This document shows, in pieces, positions 34,875 to 46,066 of a DNA stretch of 64,000 nt (positions are counted from its first letter, which is position 1; each line of letters begins with the position of its first letter). Source of the stretch: Halictus rubicundus. Lineage: Eukaryota > Arthropoda > Insecta > Hymenoptera > Halictidae. The position numbers and the translations under genes were made by a program. The notes under the pieces were generated by a model. The model saw nothing but the letters and a program-made list of their open reading frames with translations, did not search any database and was not told the DNA's origin. Where the stretch lies: assembly GCF_050948215.1 (NCBI RefSeq), contig NC_135161.1, forward strand, positions 5,097,411 to 5,161,410. The letters are read 5' to 3'.

Positions 34875-35150
34875 CGTACGTTATCGCAATTTTTCGGGCA
34901 TTTCCGGTACTCTGACAAGAAAATGTTTCAATCAAAAATTAAGCTGTACTTACTCTTTTATAAAGTGCAATAGAAAAAATTAAACAATGTTTTGTTAAAT
35001 CAAAAATTAGTCACCTTGATTGTTTAATTGTCACTATATATTGTTTTCTGAATAATGTTACAGTGACGTTAAGACGAATCCAATGATCTACTTTACTATG
35101 GCTTTTTTTTTTGTGAACAAAAAACTAATTTCTCGATCTGGACCATAGTG
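34875..35150. mobile_element. Right end of a Transib-like element (H)
   Basis: The terminus reads TTTCTCGATCTGGACCATAGTG followed by CGCCG. It matches the right end of element E (TTTCTCGATTTGGACCACTGTG). The upstream part (GACGTTAAGACGAATCCAAT, ACTATGGCTTT) is related to elements G and 30735-31102. The left end was not found. Confidence 0.55.
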
Positions 35151-35204
35151 CGCCGTGTCGGAGTCCGTCTGCTTCCGTCGCGCCCTGATTGGTCCCTGTT
35201 TTTC

Positions 35205-35406
35205 GTTACTAACTCGTGCACCAGAAGTGATTAATTTACATTACTTTAAGAAAATAAGAAGAATGTGTCCACCAAAATTTTTGGCCATTTTTTAAATGAT
35301 ATATACGCAAAGGAATATCTCCAGATGGATGCATCTTTACAATCTCAAAATTCGTAAATTAAAAATATTAGAACCCGTCATTTTAAGGGGTCGGGTAAAC
35401 CTAGTA
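35205..35406. mobile_element. TTAA MITE, CACTAGGTTTACGG type, left end worn
   Basis: It matches 21399-21615 from TTTACATTACTTTA through ATTAGAACCCGTCATTTT to GGGTAAACCTAGTA, followed by TTAA at 35407-35410. The left terminus is missing. Confidence 0.65.
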
Positions 35407-35410
35407 TTAA

Positions 35411-35617
35411 CCCTTTGAACTCGGCGCTATTTTAATTCCAAAACTAAATTATTCTTCATACTTTTACTTTTAAAATTTTATTCATACGAAACTGATCCGA
35501 TTTCCACATATAATATTCAAATGATCAGCAACCTATTAAATACAGATCTTGTAATGTAACAAATATTTTTTGACAATTTCTAGTGGCGCTTCAGAGTCAC
35601 CACTCGAGTGCAAACGG
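35411..35617. mobile_element. TTAA MITE, CCCTTTGAACTCGG type
   Basis: Flanked by TTAA at 35407-35410 (shared with the previous element) and 35618-35621. The ends are CCCTTTGAACTCGGCGC and, inward from the right, CCGTTTGCACTCGAGTGG. It is a diverged relative of 15193-15431. Confidence 0.65.
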
Positions 35618-35621
35618 TTAA

Positions 35622-36386
35622 CGAAGCCGCGGAGAATATTTTCGCAGAGGAAACAGTAGCTTGAAATGACCTGAGGAATCATTTCAAGGAAGTGCAACAT
35701 TTTTGGGACACCCTGTATACACCTAATGCATAGGCTATCTAGTGTGGCTGGAAGTATTTATTTCCGTGGTTCGTTTGCTAATAAAGAGGACGTTCGGTGA
35801 TCTCGGCGAGCGATCATAGTAATCCGCGTGGATCGAACGTGGATGAACATCCTAACCGTGGATAGCCGTTGGAACACGGGGGTCTCGTTCGCGTAAACGC
35901 GGTACAGTTCAATTACACGCGGCTTTAATCTCCACCGTCGTCGTTTCTTCCCGAACCGATCTCGGTTTCCTGCGTGTCCGTCTCGCGGCGCGAAATTTTC
36001 TGCCGTAATTGAGCGAGCACGAGCGAAGATCGAGAAGCATCGCGAAGAAACGAAGAGAAAGAGGGGGGGGGGGTAGAGAGACCGGAATCATGCTCCGGCG
36101 TGCATGCCATTTTTCGCAGTTTCGTTGACCACGCTCTCCTCGCAGAGCCGCGACGCCGCAACTATAATTCCGCCGTCGGAAATTAAAGCGCACGCCGCGC
36201 CGCGCTGGGAATATTTGCTCGCTCCTCTAATAGAAGACGTATCCGATACCGGTCTCGGTCCTCCTTACTTACTTTTCTATTGATCTTGACACACATTTCC
36301 ACTGTACGCGCGCAGAAAATCAATCTTCGCGATCTTTACTTAGGAGACGCGGTTCGCCGATGGTCAAACACGCGGGATAAGTCCCT
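35622..36386. other. No gene recognised
   Basis: A CAGGGTG-type end (GGGACACCCTG, to about 35713) is followed by GC-rich unique sequence with a G-run at 36064-36073. Confidence 0.4.
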
Positions 36387-36390
36387 TTAA

Positions 36391-37250
36391 GGGCCCGGTC
36401 TTCGTAGATTCGCGATAAGGTAGAGTGACCACGTTACCGACAAAAATAGGCGAAAAATGGTTTTACGTGCCTCAACTTTTCCTCCTTATACGAGAATATA
36501 TTTCGCTGGCAAGTTCACGGAGCACTAAAAATGACTGTTTTACATTACTTTATAAAAATAACACGAATGTATCTATCGAAATTTTTAGCAATTTTTAAAT
36601 AACATATACCCACGGAGATCAATTTGTTAGATAATTCCTCATGGATGTATCTTCACAAACTCAATATTCGTAAATTGAAAACATTAGAATCCGTAATTCT
36701 GACGGGCCCCGTAAATCTAGGGCCAAGTCTACGTAGATTCGCGATAAGGTAGAGTGCCCACGTTACCGACAAAAATAGGCGAAAAATGGTTTTACGTGCC
36801 TCAACCTTTCGTCCTCATATGAGAATACTTTGTCGCTGGTAAAGGGCTCATTCGAAAGAGGAAGGTTCAATCTAGCGCGCGCTGGTCATGAGCTGACGAG
36901 ATTATGCGAATATTTGGTAATATAAGCGTTAGAAGTAGGCCAAAAATTGACGATTTGCATGCCGTGGAATCCAAGCATTTTTATGCCATTGGATAAGTTT
37001 TCTAGATGAAATCGAGAGCAGCGGCACTAGAAAATATCTCCAGCTACAAACTGAGCTATATTTTGTCTTGATTCTCTGCGAAATAAAGCCAAAAACGTCA
37101 GAATTCATAATATCGATAATACAGAGCAAAATATGTGACAAGTTTAGTCACAGACTTGAGACCCGTCGGATCAAGACCAAGACGGATCTTAAGTCTGTGT
37201 CTGATGGCTGTGAATGAAAATTATTAATTAAAAAGTCACGTCCCGAGCCC
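36391..37250 (-). repeat. R1 dispersed repeat, reverse copy, TTAA-flanked
   Basis: TTAA at 36387-36390 and 37251-37254. The ends are GGGCCCGGTCTTCGTAGATT and, inward from the right, GGGCTCGGGACGTGACTTTT. Inside, the first 120 bp are repeated after a nested CACTAGGTTTACGG-type MITE (36514-36720), so the R1 core itself is about 530 bp (36721-37250). Confidence 0.75.
36514..36720. mobile_element. TTAA MITE copy nested in R1
   Basis: CACGGAGCACTAAAAATGAC through ATTAGAATCCGTAATTCTGACG to CCCCGTAAATCTAG. It matches 21399-21615 but lacks the leftmost terminus and a clean TTAA. Confidence 0.6.
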
Positions 37251-37254
37251 TTAA

Positions 37255-37988
37255 GAGCCAAAGGTAGCTCGTGACTTTTGTGTCGTAATGTACAATTTCT
37301 GTTCACAGCCTTCAGACACTGACTTAAGGTCCGTCTTGGTCTTGATCCGACGGATGACACTAAGCAAGTGACTAAACTTGTCACATTTGTTGCCCTGTAT
37401 TATCGAAATCATGAATTTTGACGCCAGAAACGTGCTTCAAGTTTTTGGCTTTATTTCGCAGAGAACGAAGACAAAATACAGATATTTTCTCGATATATGT
37501 CGCAAATACCTGGCTGATAAAGGTCGCAGAACTATCCCCACTACCTCGGGGTATACCCCGTGAGGGGTTAAAGAGTGTAAACATTATACGCGTCGGGTCG
37601 TACGTTCAACGTGGATCAAAGAATATTATCTCCTGCACGATATATGTCGCTGGCAAGTCCCGTGTTGTTGACATATATCGAGAAACCACTGTATAGCTCA
37701 ATTTGTAGCTAGAGATATTTGCTAACGCGCGCTACCCTAGATTTCATCCAGAAAACTCATCCAATGGCATCAAAAATTCCATGGCATGCGCATCATCAAT
37801 TTTTGACCTACTTCTAACACTTATTTTAAAAAATATCTGCATAATCTCGTCAGTTGAATGAGCCCTTTCCCAGCAAAAAATACTCTGATATAAAGACGAA
37901 AACTTTCCTCCCGTGAAACCATTTTTCACCTAATTATGTCGGTAACCTGGTAACTCTACCTTATCGCGAATCTACGGAGTCTTGGCCC
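37255..37988 (+). repeat. R1 dispersed repeat, forward copy interrupted by R2
   Basis: It starts at the TTAA shared with the reverse copy (37251-37254) and ends CGGAGTCTTGGCCC at 37988 followed by GTAA. The R1 sequence is split at GACAAAATA / TAGCTCAATTTGTAGC by a 212-bp R2 element. Confidence 0.75.
37480..37691. mobile_element. R2 miniature element nested in R1
   Basis: TA at 37478-37479 and 37692-37693. Left CAGATATTTTCTCGATATAT; right inward CAGTGGTTTCTCGATATAT. The uninterrupted R1 copy near 51580 shows the empty site, which confirms the insertion and the TA duplication. Confidence 0.85.
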
Positions 37989-37989
37989 G

Positions 37990-38520
37990 TAACTCTTCCT
38001 CCTTGTAATATCAGGCCATGAGGATTCGCTATTAAGATTTCCAGCAAAATTAATCAAGTTTGGGTCAAAATGAATGCATGGATTACACAACACGGTGAAA
38101 ACATTTAAAATATTGTTTTTGCAGGCGGCACGGGAGTTTAGGTGGAGCGTCCGGATCGGCGGAGAGATCTCCAGAAGCTTATTAGAAGATTACAAGGCTA
38201 CAGATCCGACCAGAACCGTACCGAAACAGTTTCCATCGTAGGGGAAACTGGACTCGGTGGTTCTTGCTCTCCGGCTAGTGCTCGCACTTTTTCGCACCGC
38301 GTAGCATTCCAAGGTAAACCATAGGCGGGGCGTGTCCCTCGTTTATGCGTTCGACACAAGAATCTCGCCGCTGAGAAACGATGTAGGAAGAAACGCTCGA
38401 TAGCGAAACTAACCACCGCGATCCCTTCCTCTATCGCAAAAATCATCGACCAGGCTGATATACTGCATCTTCCTGTGTTCGACCGTCCAGGATCGCTAAT
38501 TTTTATCGAGGAAGCTAAAT
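37990..38520. other. No gene recognised
   Basis: Mixed composition between R1 and the R2 array. No recognisable exon. Confidence 0.35.
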
Positions 38521-38521
38521 A

Positions 38522-39800
38522 CATTGATATCTCTATATATGTCGCCAAAGCCTAGACGATAAACGTCGTCGAATTATCCCCACTACCGAAGCTCGAGAGG
38601 CCTCGAACGCCGGGGAGTGTAAAAATAGTACAGGTCGCGTGCAGCGTGGATCAAGTAATAGTATCTCCTGGACGATACATGTCGCAAATACCTGGCTCAT
38701 AATAGTCGCAGAACTATCCGCACTACTGCGGGGTATACCCCGAAGCTCGGGAGGCCTCGGACGCCGGGGAGTGTAAAAATAGTACGGGTCGGGTGCGACG
38801 TACAGCGTGGATCAAGAAATAGTATCTCCTGGACGATATATGTCGCAAATATCTGGCTGATAGAAGTCGCAGAACTATCCCCACTAGCGCGGGGTATACC
38901 CCAAAGCTCGAGAGGCCTCGGACGCCGAGGAGTGTAAAAATAGTACGAGTCGCGTGCAGCGTGGATCAAGAAATAGTTTCTCCTGGATGATATATGTCGC
39001 AAATACCTGGCTCATAATAGTCGCAGAACTATCCTCACTACCGCGGGGTATACCCCTAAGCTCGAGAGGCCTCGGACGCCGGGGAGTGTAAAAATAGTAC
39101 GGGTCGGGTGCGACGTACAGCGTGGATCAAGAAATAGTATCTCCTGGACGATATATGTCGCAAATATCTGGCTGATAGAAGTCGCAGAACTATCCCCACT
39201 AGCGCGGGGTATACCCCAAAGCTCGAGAGGCCTCGGACGCCGAGGAGTGTAAAAATAGTACGAGTCGCGTGCAGCGTGGATCAAGAAATAGTTTCTCCTG
39301 GATGATATATGTCGCAAATACCTGGCTCATAATAGTCGCAGAACTATCCTCACTACCGCGGGGTATACCCCTAAGCTCGAGAGGCCTCGGACGCCGGGGA
39401 GTGTAAAAATAGTACGGGTCGGGTGCGACGTACAGCGTGGATCAAGAAATAGTATCTCCTGAACGATATATGTCGCAAATATCTGGCTGATAGAAGTCGC
39501 AGAACTATCCCCACTAGCGCGGGGTATACCCCAAAGCTCGAGAGGCCTCGGACGCCGAGGAGTGTAAAAATAGTACGAGTCGCGTGCAGCGTGGATCAAG
39601 AAATAGTATCTCCTGGACGATATATGTCGCAAATACCTGGCTGATAAAAGTCGAAGAACTATCCCCACTACCGCGGGGTGTACCCCGTGAGAGGCCACGG
39701 ACGCCGAGGAGTGTAAACATAACACGGCTCGGATATGTCTCCTGGACGATACATGACGCTGACAAGACCCGTATTGTTGACAATTATCGAGAATTCTCTG
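38522..39800. repeat. R2 element expanded into a tandem array with 315-bp higher-order repeat
   Basis: The outer ends are R2 termini: CATTGATATCTCTATATAT at 38522 after TA, and inward from 39800 CAGAGAATTCTCGATAATT before TA. Between them GTGGATCAAG recurs at about 38646, 38809, 38961, 39123, 39277, 39437 and 39591. Monomers alternate between about 162 and 153 bp, so the pair repeats every 315 bp. Successive 315-bp units are nearly identical. The long open frames on the minus strand are a by-product of this repetition. Confidence 0.9.
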
Positions 39801-39802
39801 TA

Positions 39803-41335
39803 CGCACTGTCATCGATAGATCCACGCTTTTACCAGGATCCCGTGTTCTCATCGACCAAGAAGAACACGAACGCCGGTCGGTGGGTCCACGATCTTTGAC
39901 TGGTGCGGTGCGGCGATCCAGCGAAGGTCGCGCGCAGTGCTCGGATGATCGATCATCGAAACAAGAAACTCATAAAACGGTACGTCCACTGCTACGGACA
40001 GAGCCCGGTTCTCGGAACGACATTCGATTCGTTCCAGTTCCAGTTCCAGTTCGAGAGCGAGGAAAATTTAAAACTGGATGGCCGCGCGCCGCTGCCGGAC
40101 GTTCACGGACGGTTAAACGTCCGCGGCTGTGTCTCGTGCATGCCGAACACGTGTGCCCGGCCTCGGTCGCCATACATCCTCCTTAGATCGTAATCCCCCG
40201 CGAGATCGTTCCTCGGTACATTAATGCGATGTTTTGCGATCACCGGTCGGATTCGAGTGGAACCGACTCGACGCGCAATCCTGCTCGGTGTGGTCTTCCC
40301 CTTATCTTTTGCGACCATTGGTTGTACATCAAACACCTGTACGTATAAGGAAAAGGATTAATATTTAGGAATTTATCTCGGGAAAACTGTCGAACCTTTT
40401 GCATTGAGATTTCGCACACATATTTACTGGTCTTTGACGTACGCGTGTGATTTTTCTCAAGAGAAAATAATAAAAATTACACGAATATATACATTTCTTT
40501 TGTGCAGTATGTTTTGGAAATCATGGGTCGCAAGGATTTCAGCCTTTCTACTCGTCGGAAAGAAAACAAACGAGGTTGTTTAGGGATCAGTATGGATCGG
40601 TATTTTGGTTAATTTCCCCGCAGCCAGTAGAAGGTATTGATCATTTATGCTAAGCCTGGTAGAAGATCGAAGTGCTCGGGACAGAAGATGGAAGACTATG
40701 CGAAAGAAAACTGATGAAAGCGGGTCCATCCAGCAAGAACCAAGGAATAGGCGATCGGAAATTAGCCAAGCGACGGCGCCGATTTCTCGAGCGGGATTCC
40801 TCGCCGATTGAAAGTAATTTGCCAGGAACAAAGAAGCGATGGGAAGAAAATCGAAAAACGTGCGCGCACCAGAGAGAGAAAAAGGAATGGGTGGCGTTGC
40901 TAGAAAAACGGCGATGCTCGGAGCGTAATCACGTACGGATGATTACACGGGGAAAAAGCCTCGGTTATTGTGATAAAACCGTGGACGCTGGTCCGGATCG
41001 GTCATATTTTCCTGCAGGCGGCCGGCGAGGCAAGAAAACGCTCGGGACACGAGGTATCCGGCTGAAAGTTCGTTTCGCTGAGAGCAGTGCAATCAGGCTG
41101 CAGCGGGGTTTTGCTGCGAGAGATTTTTCTCGAGCGACGCCGTGAGTCGCGGTTGCCGGCCAAAACCCGTGAAAAACTACGATTTTTGCGATTCCCGATC
41201 GCTTGCACCGCGTATCAATCTCAACTTACCTCGAGCATTTTCTACATTTTCATGGCAAGTCGAGGTAAACGAGTTCTGTACAGCAACTTTCTTTGGCATT
41301 CCGTCTAAACGCAATGTTTTGCAACCAATTTTATA
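39803..41335. other. GC-rich unique block, no gene recognised
   Basis: Includes the dispersed repeat copy at 40360-40595. The longest frames (39584-40186 and 40672-41145, plus strand) are arginine-rich composition frames with no recognisable domain. Confidence 0.4.
40360..40595 (+). repeat. Dispersed ~235-bp repeat, copy 2
   Basis: Counterpart of 1690-1925 (TTTTGCATTGAGATTTCGCA, CACATATTTACTGGT, AAAATTACACGA). Confidence 0.6.
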
Positions 41336-41337
41336 TA

Positions 41338-42903
41338 CAGGGTGTTTCGCTTATCTGAAAACGGAAATATCTCTTGAGGCAATTCAGTTACGAAGAAAAT
41401 GTGCTCACAAGAATTGTGAGCACAAATGGGATCATTTTTTTCGGGACTCGAATGGTGGTGGGGGAAATTTCAAAGTCAAATTAATTTTTTTTAAATGGAA
41501 CCGTATACTTTTTTTGTCGTAACGCGATAGCATTTTCCGAGATGAATTCAGCGACACATCACATTATGTTGTTTACTGTTATAAAACATTAGAAATTATG
41601 TAATGTTACTTCTTAAATAGGCAATGGTAGTACATATCTGGTTTCCGGCTATTAGCTGCACACTGTAAACAAAGATCGACTGTCTTGTCATTTGTTTTAA
41701 GAGTTTTAACAGTCTCATTTATTTTAGTTGAGAAAGTGCATTACTAGAGACTATAATAATTTCGTTGAATTCTGTTTACTTAATTCCAGAACATCCTCTT
41801 ATCCAGGGACCAAAAATAACAGTTCTAAAATTTTCTACGATAGAAATCATTAACAAAAGGTTGATTATTATTGAAATTTAAGATAATCTACGCAAAATAT
41901 AAAGAAAAAAATTGTAAGAACAAAATGATTAAAAGATATCGATTGATTTTTTTAATACGTTTTGGTTACAAATAACAGTTATTAGTGTCCAAAAAAAAAT
42001 GGACCCTCCTCGATAACTGTTATCGATGAAGAAAGAACTGAGTGATTGAAATAAGTTTCTCTCATTGATAACTGTTATTAGCGATCAAAATCAGTTTCTC
42101 TCATTGATAACTGTTTTAAGTGGTCGAAATGAATTTCTCTCAACGATAACATTTACCAACAAGAGAAAAAATTTTCGGTTACTCATAATCCTTATGTGTA
42201 ACCAATACGATTTTAGTCAATGAAATACTTGTTATTCCATGACTTTTTTCTTTTTGGTTATAACAGTTATGGTCCCTGCTCTTAACAGTTCAGGAATTAG
42301 CCGAATTAGTTTGTCTGCGCGGTGATGTATGTTTATCATATGACATGAATGTCATAGACGGCATCTTTCTCAACGAAAGCCAATAATTAAATTCATCATT
42401 GATAAGCGCAAAAAATGATTAAATTATTTAATTAACTAATAAACAGAGCAACTTTATTTACGTATACTGAATAAAATTGCTAAGGATATGAACTATAAAT
42501 TTTATGTTTATTTAATTCGGTAACTTAAGAAACTTAAGGAGACTTAAGAAGGTCGATCGTTGTTTACAGTGTGCAACTAATAGCCGGCATCCAGATATGT
42601 ACTACCATTGCCTAATTAATTTATAAGATAATTTCTAATGTTTTGTAACAGTAAACAACACAATGTGATGTGTCGTTGAATTTGTCTCGGAAAATGCTAT
42701 CGTGTTATGACAAAAAAAAATGTCTGGTTCCATTCAATAAAATTAATTTGACTTTGAAATTTCCCCCAGCACCATTCGTGTCCTGAAAAGAAATAAACCA
42801 TTCCATTGTTCCCTTCATACCGAACAATTTTAGTGAACACATATATTTCATAATTTCAGTGCGTCACGAGACATTTCCGTTTTCAGATAAACGAAACACC
42901 CTG
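41338..42903. mobile_element. Long-TIR mariner-type non-autonomous element (1.57 kb)
   Basis: TA at 41336-41337 and 42904-42905 flank CAGGGTGTTTCGCTTATCTG and its inverse. The arms stay similar for about 370 bp (TCTGAAAACGGAAATATCTC, GAAATTTCAAAGTCAAATTA, CTGTTTTACAATAA-like, ATATGTACTACCATTGCC). The interior (41800-42250) repeats GATAACTGTTAT-type words several times. There is no transposase frame. Confidence 0.85.
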
Positions 42904-42905
42904 TA

Positions 42906-43725
42906 CACGTCAGTTGGCAGCATCTCAGAGCCTATTCAGCTCGCAGACGATGTTCGGACGATGGGACGGTTTCGCTGTCGAGGAAAGTGTCGCGCGCGCT
43001 TTCTTTCGCGAGACTTTCTATGGGCGTGTTTTCATCGGAGGAGCGGCCGCGTTAATTACCTTCGATTCGATCCGATCCGATCCGATCCGATTTCCTGCGG
43101 ATCAACGGGATTAGAAGATCTCGCGATTACGGATGATTCGCACCGCTAACGGAAACGGAAACGGGAAGCAGGCCGAATTAATTAGTCTGCTGCCCGTGCC
43201 TCCGGTCCAGAGATTCGTCCAGCAGCAGGCAGAGAAGAAGGTTCTAGGTTTTTCGGGTTTACGAGGGAATAGAAGGTTCGAGAACGCGATGTCCGAGGAG
43301 AAATGCCGCGTCGTTTAATCGGGGAGAAAGGCATAGCTAAATGAACGTAATCGTATTGTCGTGAACAATGCCAATCACCGTCTATTTGCGTAGACATTGT
43401 AGCCGCTTATCAGCCGTGATTGCATTCAATCCGACACGCTGTTAGAGCTGCCAAGTACCTGCTCGTGAACGAATTCGCTAACAACGGCCAAGACGCGAAT
43501 GCCAATGGGAACACGGGCATCGATGCGGTGTGTCCACGCATGCGAATCCACCCCGTTCGCGATCGCAACGAGATTTCTCTCAGGGAGAACTCACAGTCTT
43601 CAACAACCCCCTGTAATTGTTTGCTTTTGCGAAGGGATCGAAGGAACATTTCGCGTCCCCTCGGAACACGCGAGTTTCTCGCTTTTACGATGTCGCCTCA
43701 GAGATGGGACAGTGCAGTGTCTAGA
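42906..43725. other. GC-rich unique stretch, no gene recognised
   Basis: Contains a CGATC pentanucleotide run at about 43068-43092. No recognisable exon. Confidence 0.4.
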
Positions 43726-43727
43726 TA

Positions 43728-43919
43728 CAGTGAATTCTCGATAATTGTCAAGAACACGGGTGTTACCAGCGACATATATCGTCCAGGAGACATACATACC
43801 CGAGCCGTGTTACGTTTACCGAGGCCTCTCGAGCTTCATGGGATATATCCCGCTATAGTGGGGATAATTCCGCGACGTTTATCGTCCAGGCCTTGGCGAC
43901 ATGTATCGAGAAATCGGTG
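43728..43919. mobile_element. R2 miniature element, single unit (192 bp)
   Basis: TA at 43726-43727 and 43920-43921. Left CAGTGAATTCTCGATAATT; right inward CACCGATTTCTCGATACAT. The interior is typical R2. Confidence 0.85.
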
Positions 43920-43921
43920 TA

Positions 43922-44388
43922 ATCAGTCAGAACAGTTTGTTAAATGGTAGAAAGGAAGATCGACAAATGTGTTCACGGTTTCAGAGGACAGTACCCGGAG
44001 ACTTTTGAAACCGGTCGAATGAGAACGGAACACGAGAATGTAAAAGAGGAACGGTGAAACGAGTCGCGAGAGAAAAGCGACGGTTCCCACTGCAACAGGA
44101 CACCGACGACAACCACGCGCGCGGCCTGCACTGCAACTGCACTGCACTGCACTGCACTGCATTGCACTGCACACCTCTCTGCGCGTTGCGTTTCGCGCGT
44201 CACGTCGCACGGTACGCTTCGATGTATCGAATGAAACGCGACACGCCCTGGGAACGCGACCACCGAGGAACACCGACGGATTAAAAACGGTGGAAATGAA
44301 TGGAAATCGTTTCCATTCAGCCGTGCGAACACCTGTGCTGCTGCTCGCCGCGACGCGGCTCGATCGTTCCTTTCCAATTATTCCCATA
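43922..44388. other. Unique stretch with pentanucleotide repeat
   Basis: A (CACTG)n run lies at about 44124-44174. The frames crossing it are low-complexity. No recognisable exon. Confidence 0.5.
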
Positions 44389-44390
44389 TA

Positions 44391-46064
44391 CAGTGACTCC
44401 CATAAATATTCGGACACTAGGTATAACTAACTTTATGACTTAATAATTCGTTTGTTGATAAAGCAATCGCCCTGGAAATTGTTTCTAGCAATAAAACATT
44501 TATTAAGGATGATAAACATATATAATTTATTTGAAAAATATACATACGTTTCATAATAAAAATTATTAAACGAAATCATGGACCATTTGTGGCTCACAAA
44601 AATATTCGGACACGTATTATATTTCTCTGGCAATCGCCTTCTGGGGACGCGATATTCCAAGAACGGGAAAACGTTTGTTTACAAACAGAATCTCGTGGAC
44701 CATTAGATGTCCATGCCACCTCACTACTGTCAGTAGTAAACGTGAATTCGTTCAAAATGGGTCGCAAAGGAAAGAATACGAGTTTCGATGTGCGACAGCT
44801 TGTAATTTTTCATCGAGAAAAAGGAAAAACCTATCGCGATATTAGTGCAATGCTTCGTATAAGTAACAGTACTGCTCTGCAGATATCTGTCGACGATTTT
44901 ATACTGAGGATCGCATTGATTCTATTCCGCAAACTGGAAGACCAAGTCTCTTATGTACGAGGGAGAAAAGCAAAATTATTCGGAAAGTGAACAAAAATCC
45001 GCGCTTAAGTGCCCCAAAACTAGTTAGCGAGCTATTAGGAGAAAGCTCCAAAAATGTTTCAGCCGAAACAGTTCGGAGAGTGCTGAGGCAAGCTGGTTAC
45101 AATGGAAGAGCAGCTAGAAAAAAACCATTTATCAACGAAAAGAATAGGAATAAACGAAAAACCTTTGCAAGAGAGCTAATTTCTAAGGATGAGACATGGT
45201 GGGAGGATGTCATATTTGCTCATGAAAGCAAATTCAATCTGTACAATTCCGACGGAAGAACTATGGTGTGGCGGAAAGCGAATAAAGAGTTTAATTTTGA
45301 AAATACAAGAGGTACAGTGAAACACGGCGGAGACAGCGTAATGGTCTGGGGTTGCATTTCGTCATATGGAGTCGGTAACCTAGTGTTTATTGACGGTATC
45401 ATGGACAAAAATCATTATTTAAATGTACACAAAAATAATTTAATTCAAAGTGCTGAAAAAATGGGGCTTAATAATACTTTTAAGTTTTACCAAGGCAACG
45501 ACCCCAAGCACAAGTCACGTATTGTGCAAGAATCTTTATTATACCGCTGCCCCAAAATTCTTCATTCGCCGCCCCAATCACCGGACCTTAATCCTATCGA
45601 GAATTTATGGGATGAATTGGATAGAAAAATTCGAAAAACCCCAATTACATCGATAGCTGAATTACAGCAGAGACTTGCAACTGACAATGAGTGGTCGAAT
45701 ATAACTGTTGAATATTTTAAAAAAATTACAAACAATATGCCAAACAGGTTAAGACATGTTCTTAAACAAAATGGTTATGCCACGAAGTATTAAACAAATT
45801 TTATAATGCTAAATGACATTATCTAAATTGAAAAATTAATATTGTCCGAATATTTTTGTGAGCCAAAAATGGTACATTATTTCTTTTACTAATTTTTATT
45901 ATGGAATTTATGTATATTTTTGAAATAAATTATTTATGTTTATCAACATTAATAGATCTTTTATTGCTAGAAACAATTCCCGGGACGATTGCTTTATTAA
46001 CAAAGGAATTATCAAGTCGTAAAGTTAGTTATAGCTAGTGTCCGAATATTTTTGGGAGTCACTG
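44391..46064 (+). mobile_element. Complete Tc1-like transposon with IR/DR ends, second family
   Basis: 1674 bp between TA at 44389-44390 and 46065-46066. Left CAGTGACTCCCATAAATATT, right inward CAGTGACTCCCAAAAATATT. The inverted repeats run about 220 bp to an inner copy of AAATATTCGGACA (44601-44612; right counterpart 45844-45856). The two arms are still about nine-tenths identical by eye, in contrast to the damaged transposase. Confidence 0.92.
44757..45793 (+). pseudogene. Tc1-like transposase with two catalytic residues lost
   Basis: MGRKGKNTSFDVRQLVIFHR starts at 44757 with an N-terminal helix-turn-helix (TYRDISAMLRISNSTALQI). The frame shifts near 44885-44905 and continues with a GRPS hook and KIIRKVNKNPRLSAPKL. 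The expected SDES motif reads AHESKFNL (Asp to His) and the expected QQDNDPKH reads YQGNDPKHK (Asp to Gly). Only the Glu of SPDLNPIENLW remains. It ends KQNGYATKY with TAA. It is inactive both by frameshift and by catalytic-site loss. Confidence 0.9.
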
Positions 46065-46066
46065 TA

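Noticed and set aside
38697..39725. Three similar ~100-codon minus-strand frames suggesting a tandem gene family
   Set aside because: They are the same frame in successive 315-bp units of the R2 array, start inside repeat units and have no recognisable domain.
39584..40186. A 200-codon plus-strand frame crossing the right end of the R2 array
   Set aside because: It starts in the repeat, runs across the element border and is arginine-rich because of base composition.
43923..44417. Minus-strand frame with a cysteine-rich middle
   Set aside because: The cysteine pattern comes from the CACTG pentanucleotide repeat.
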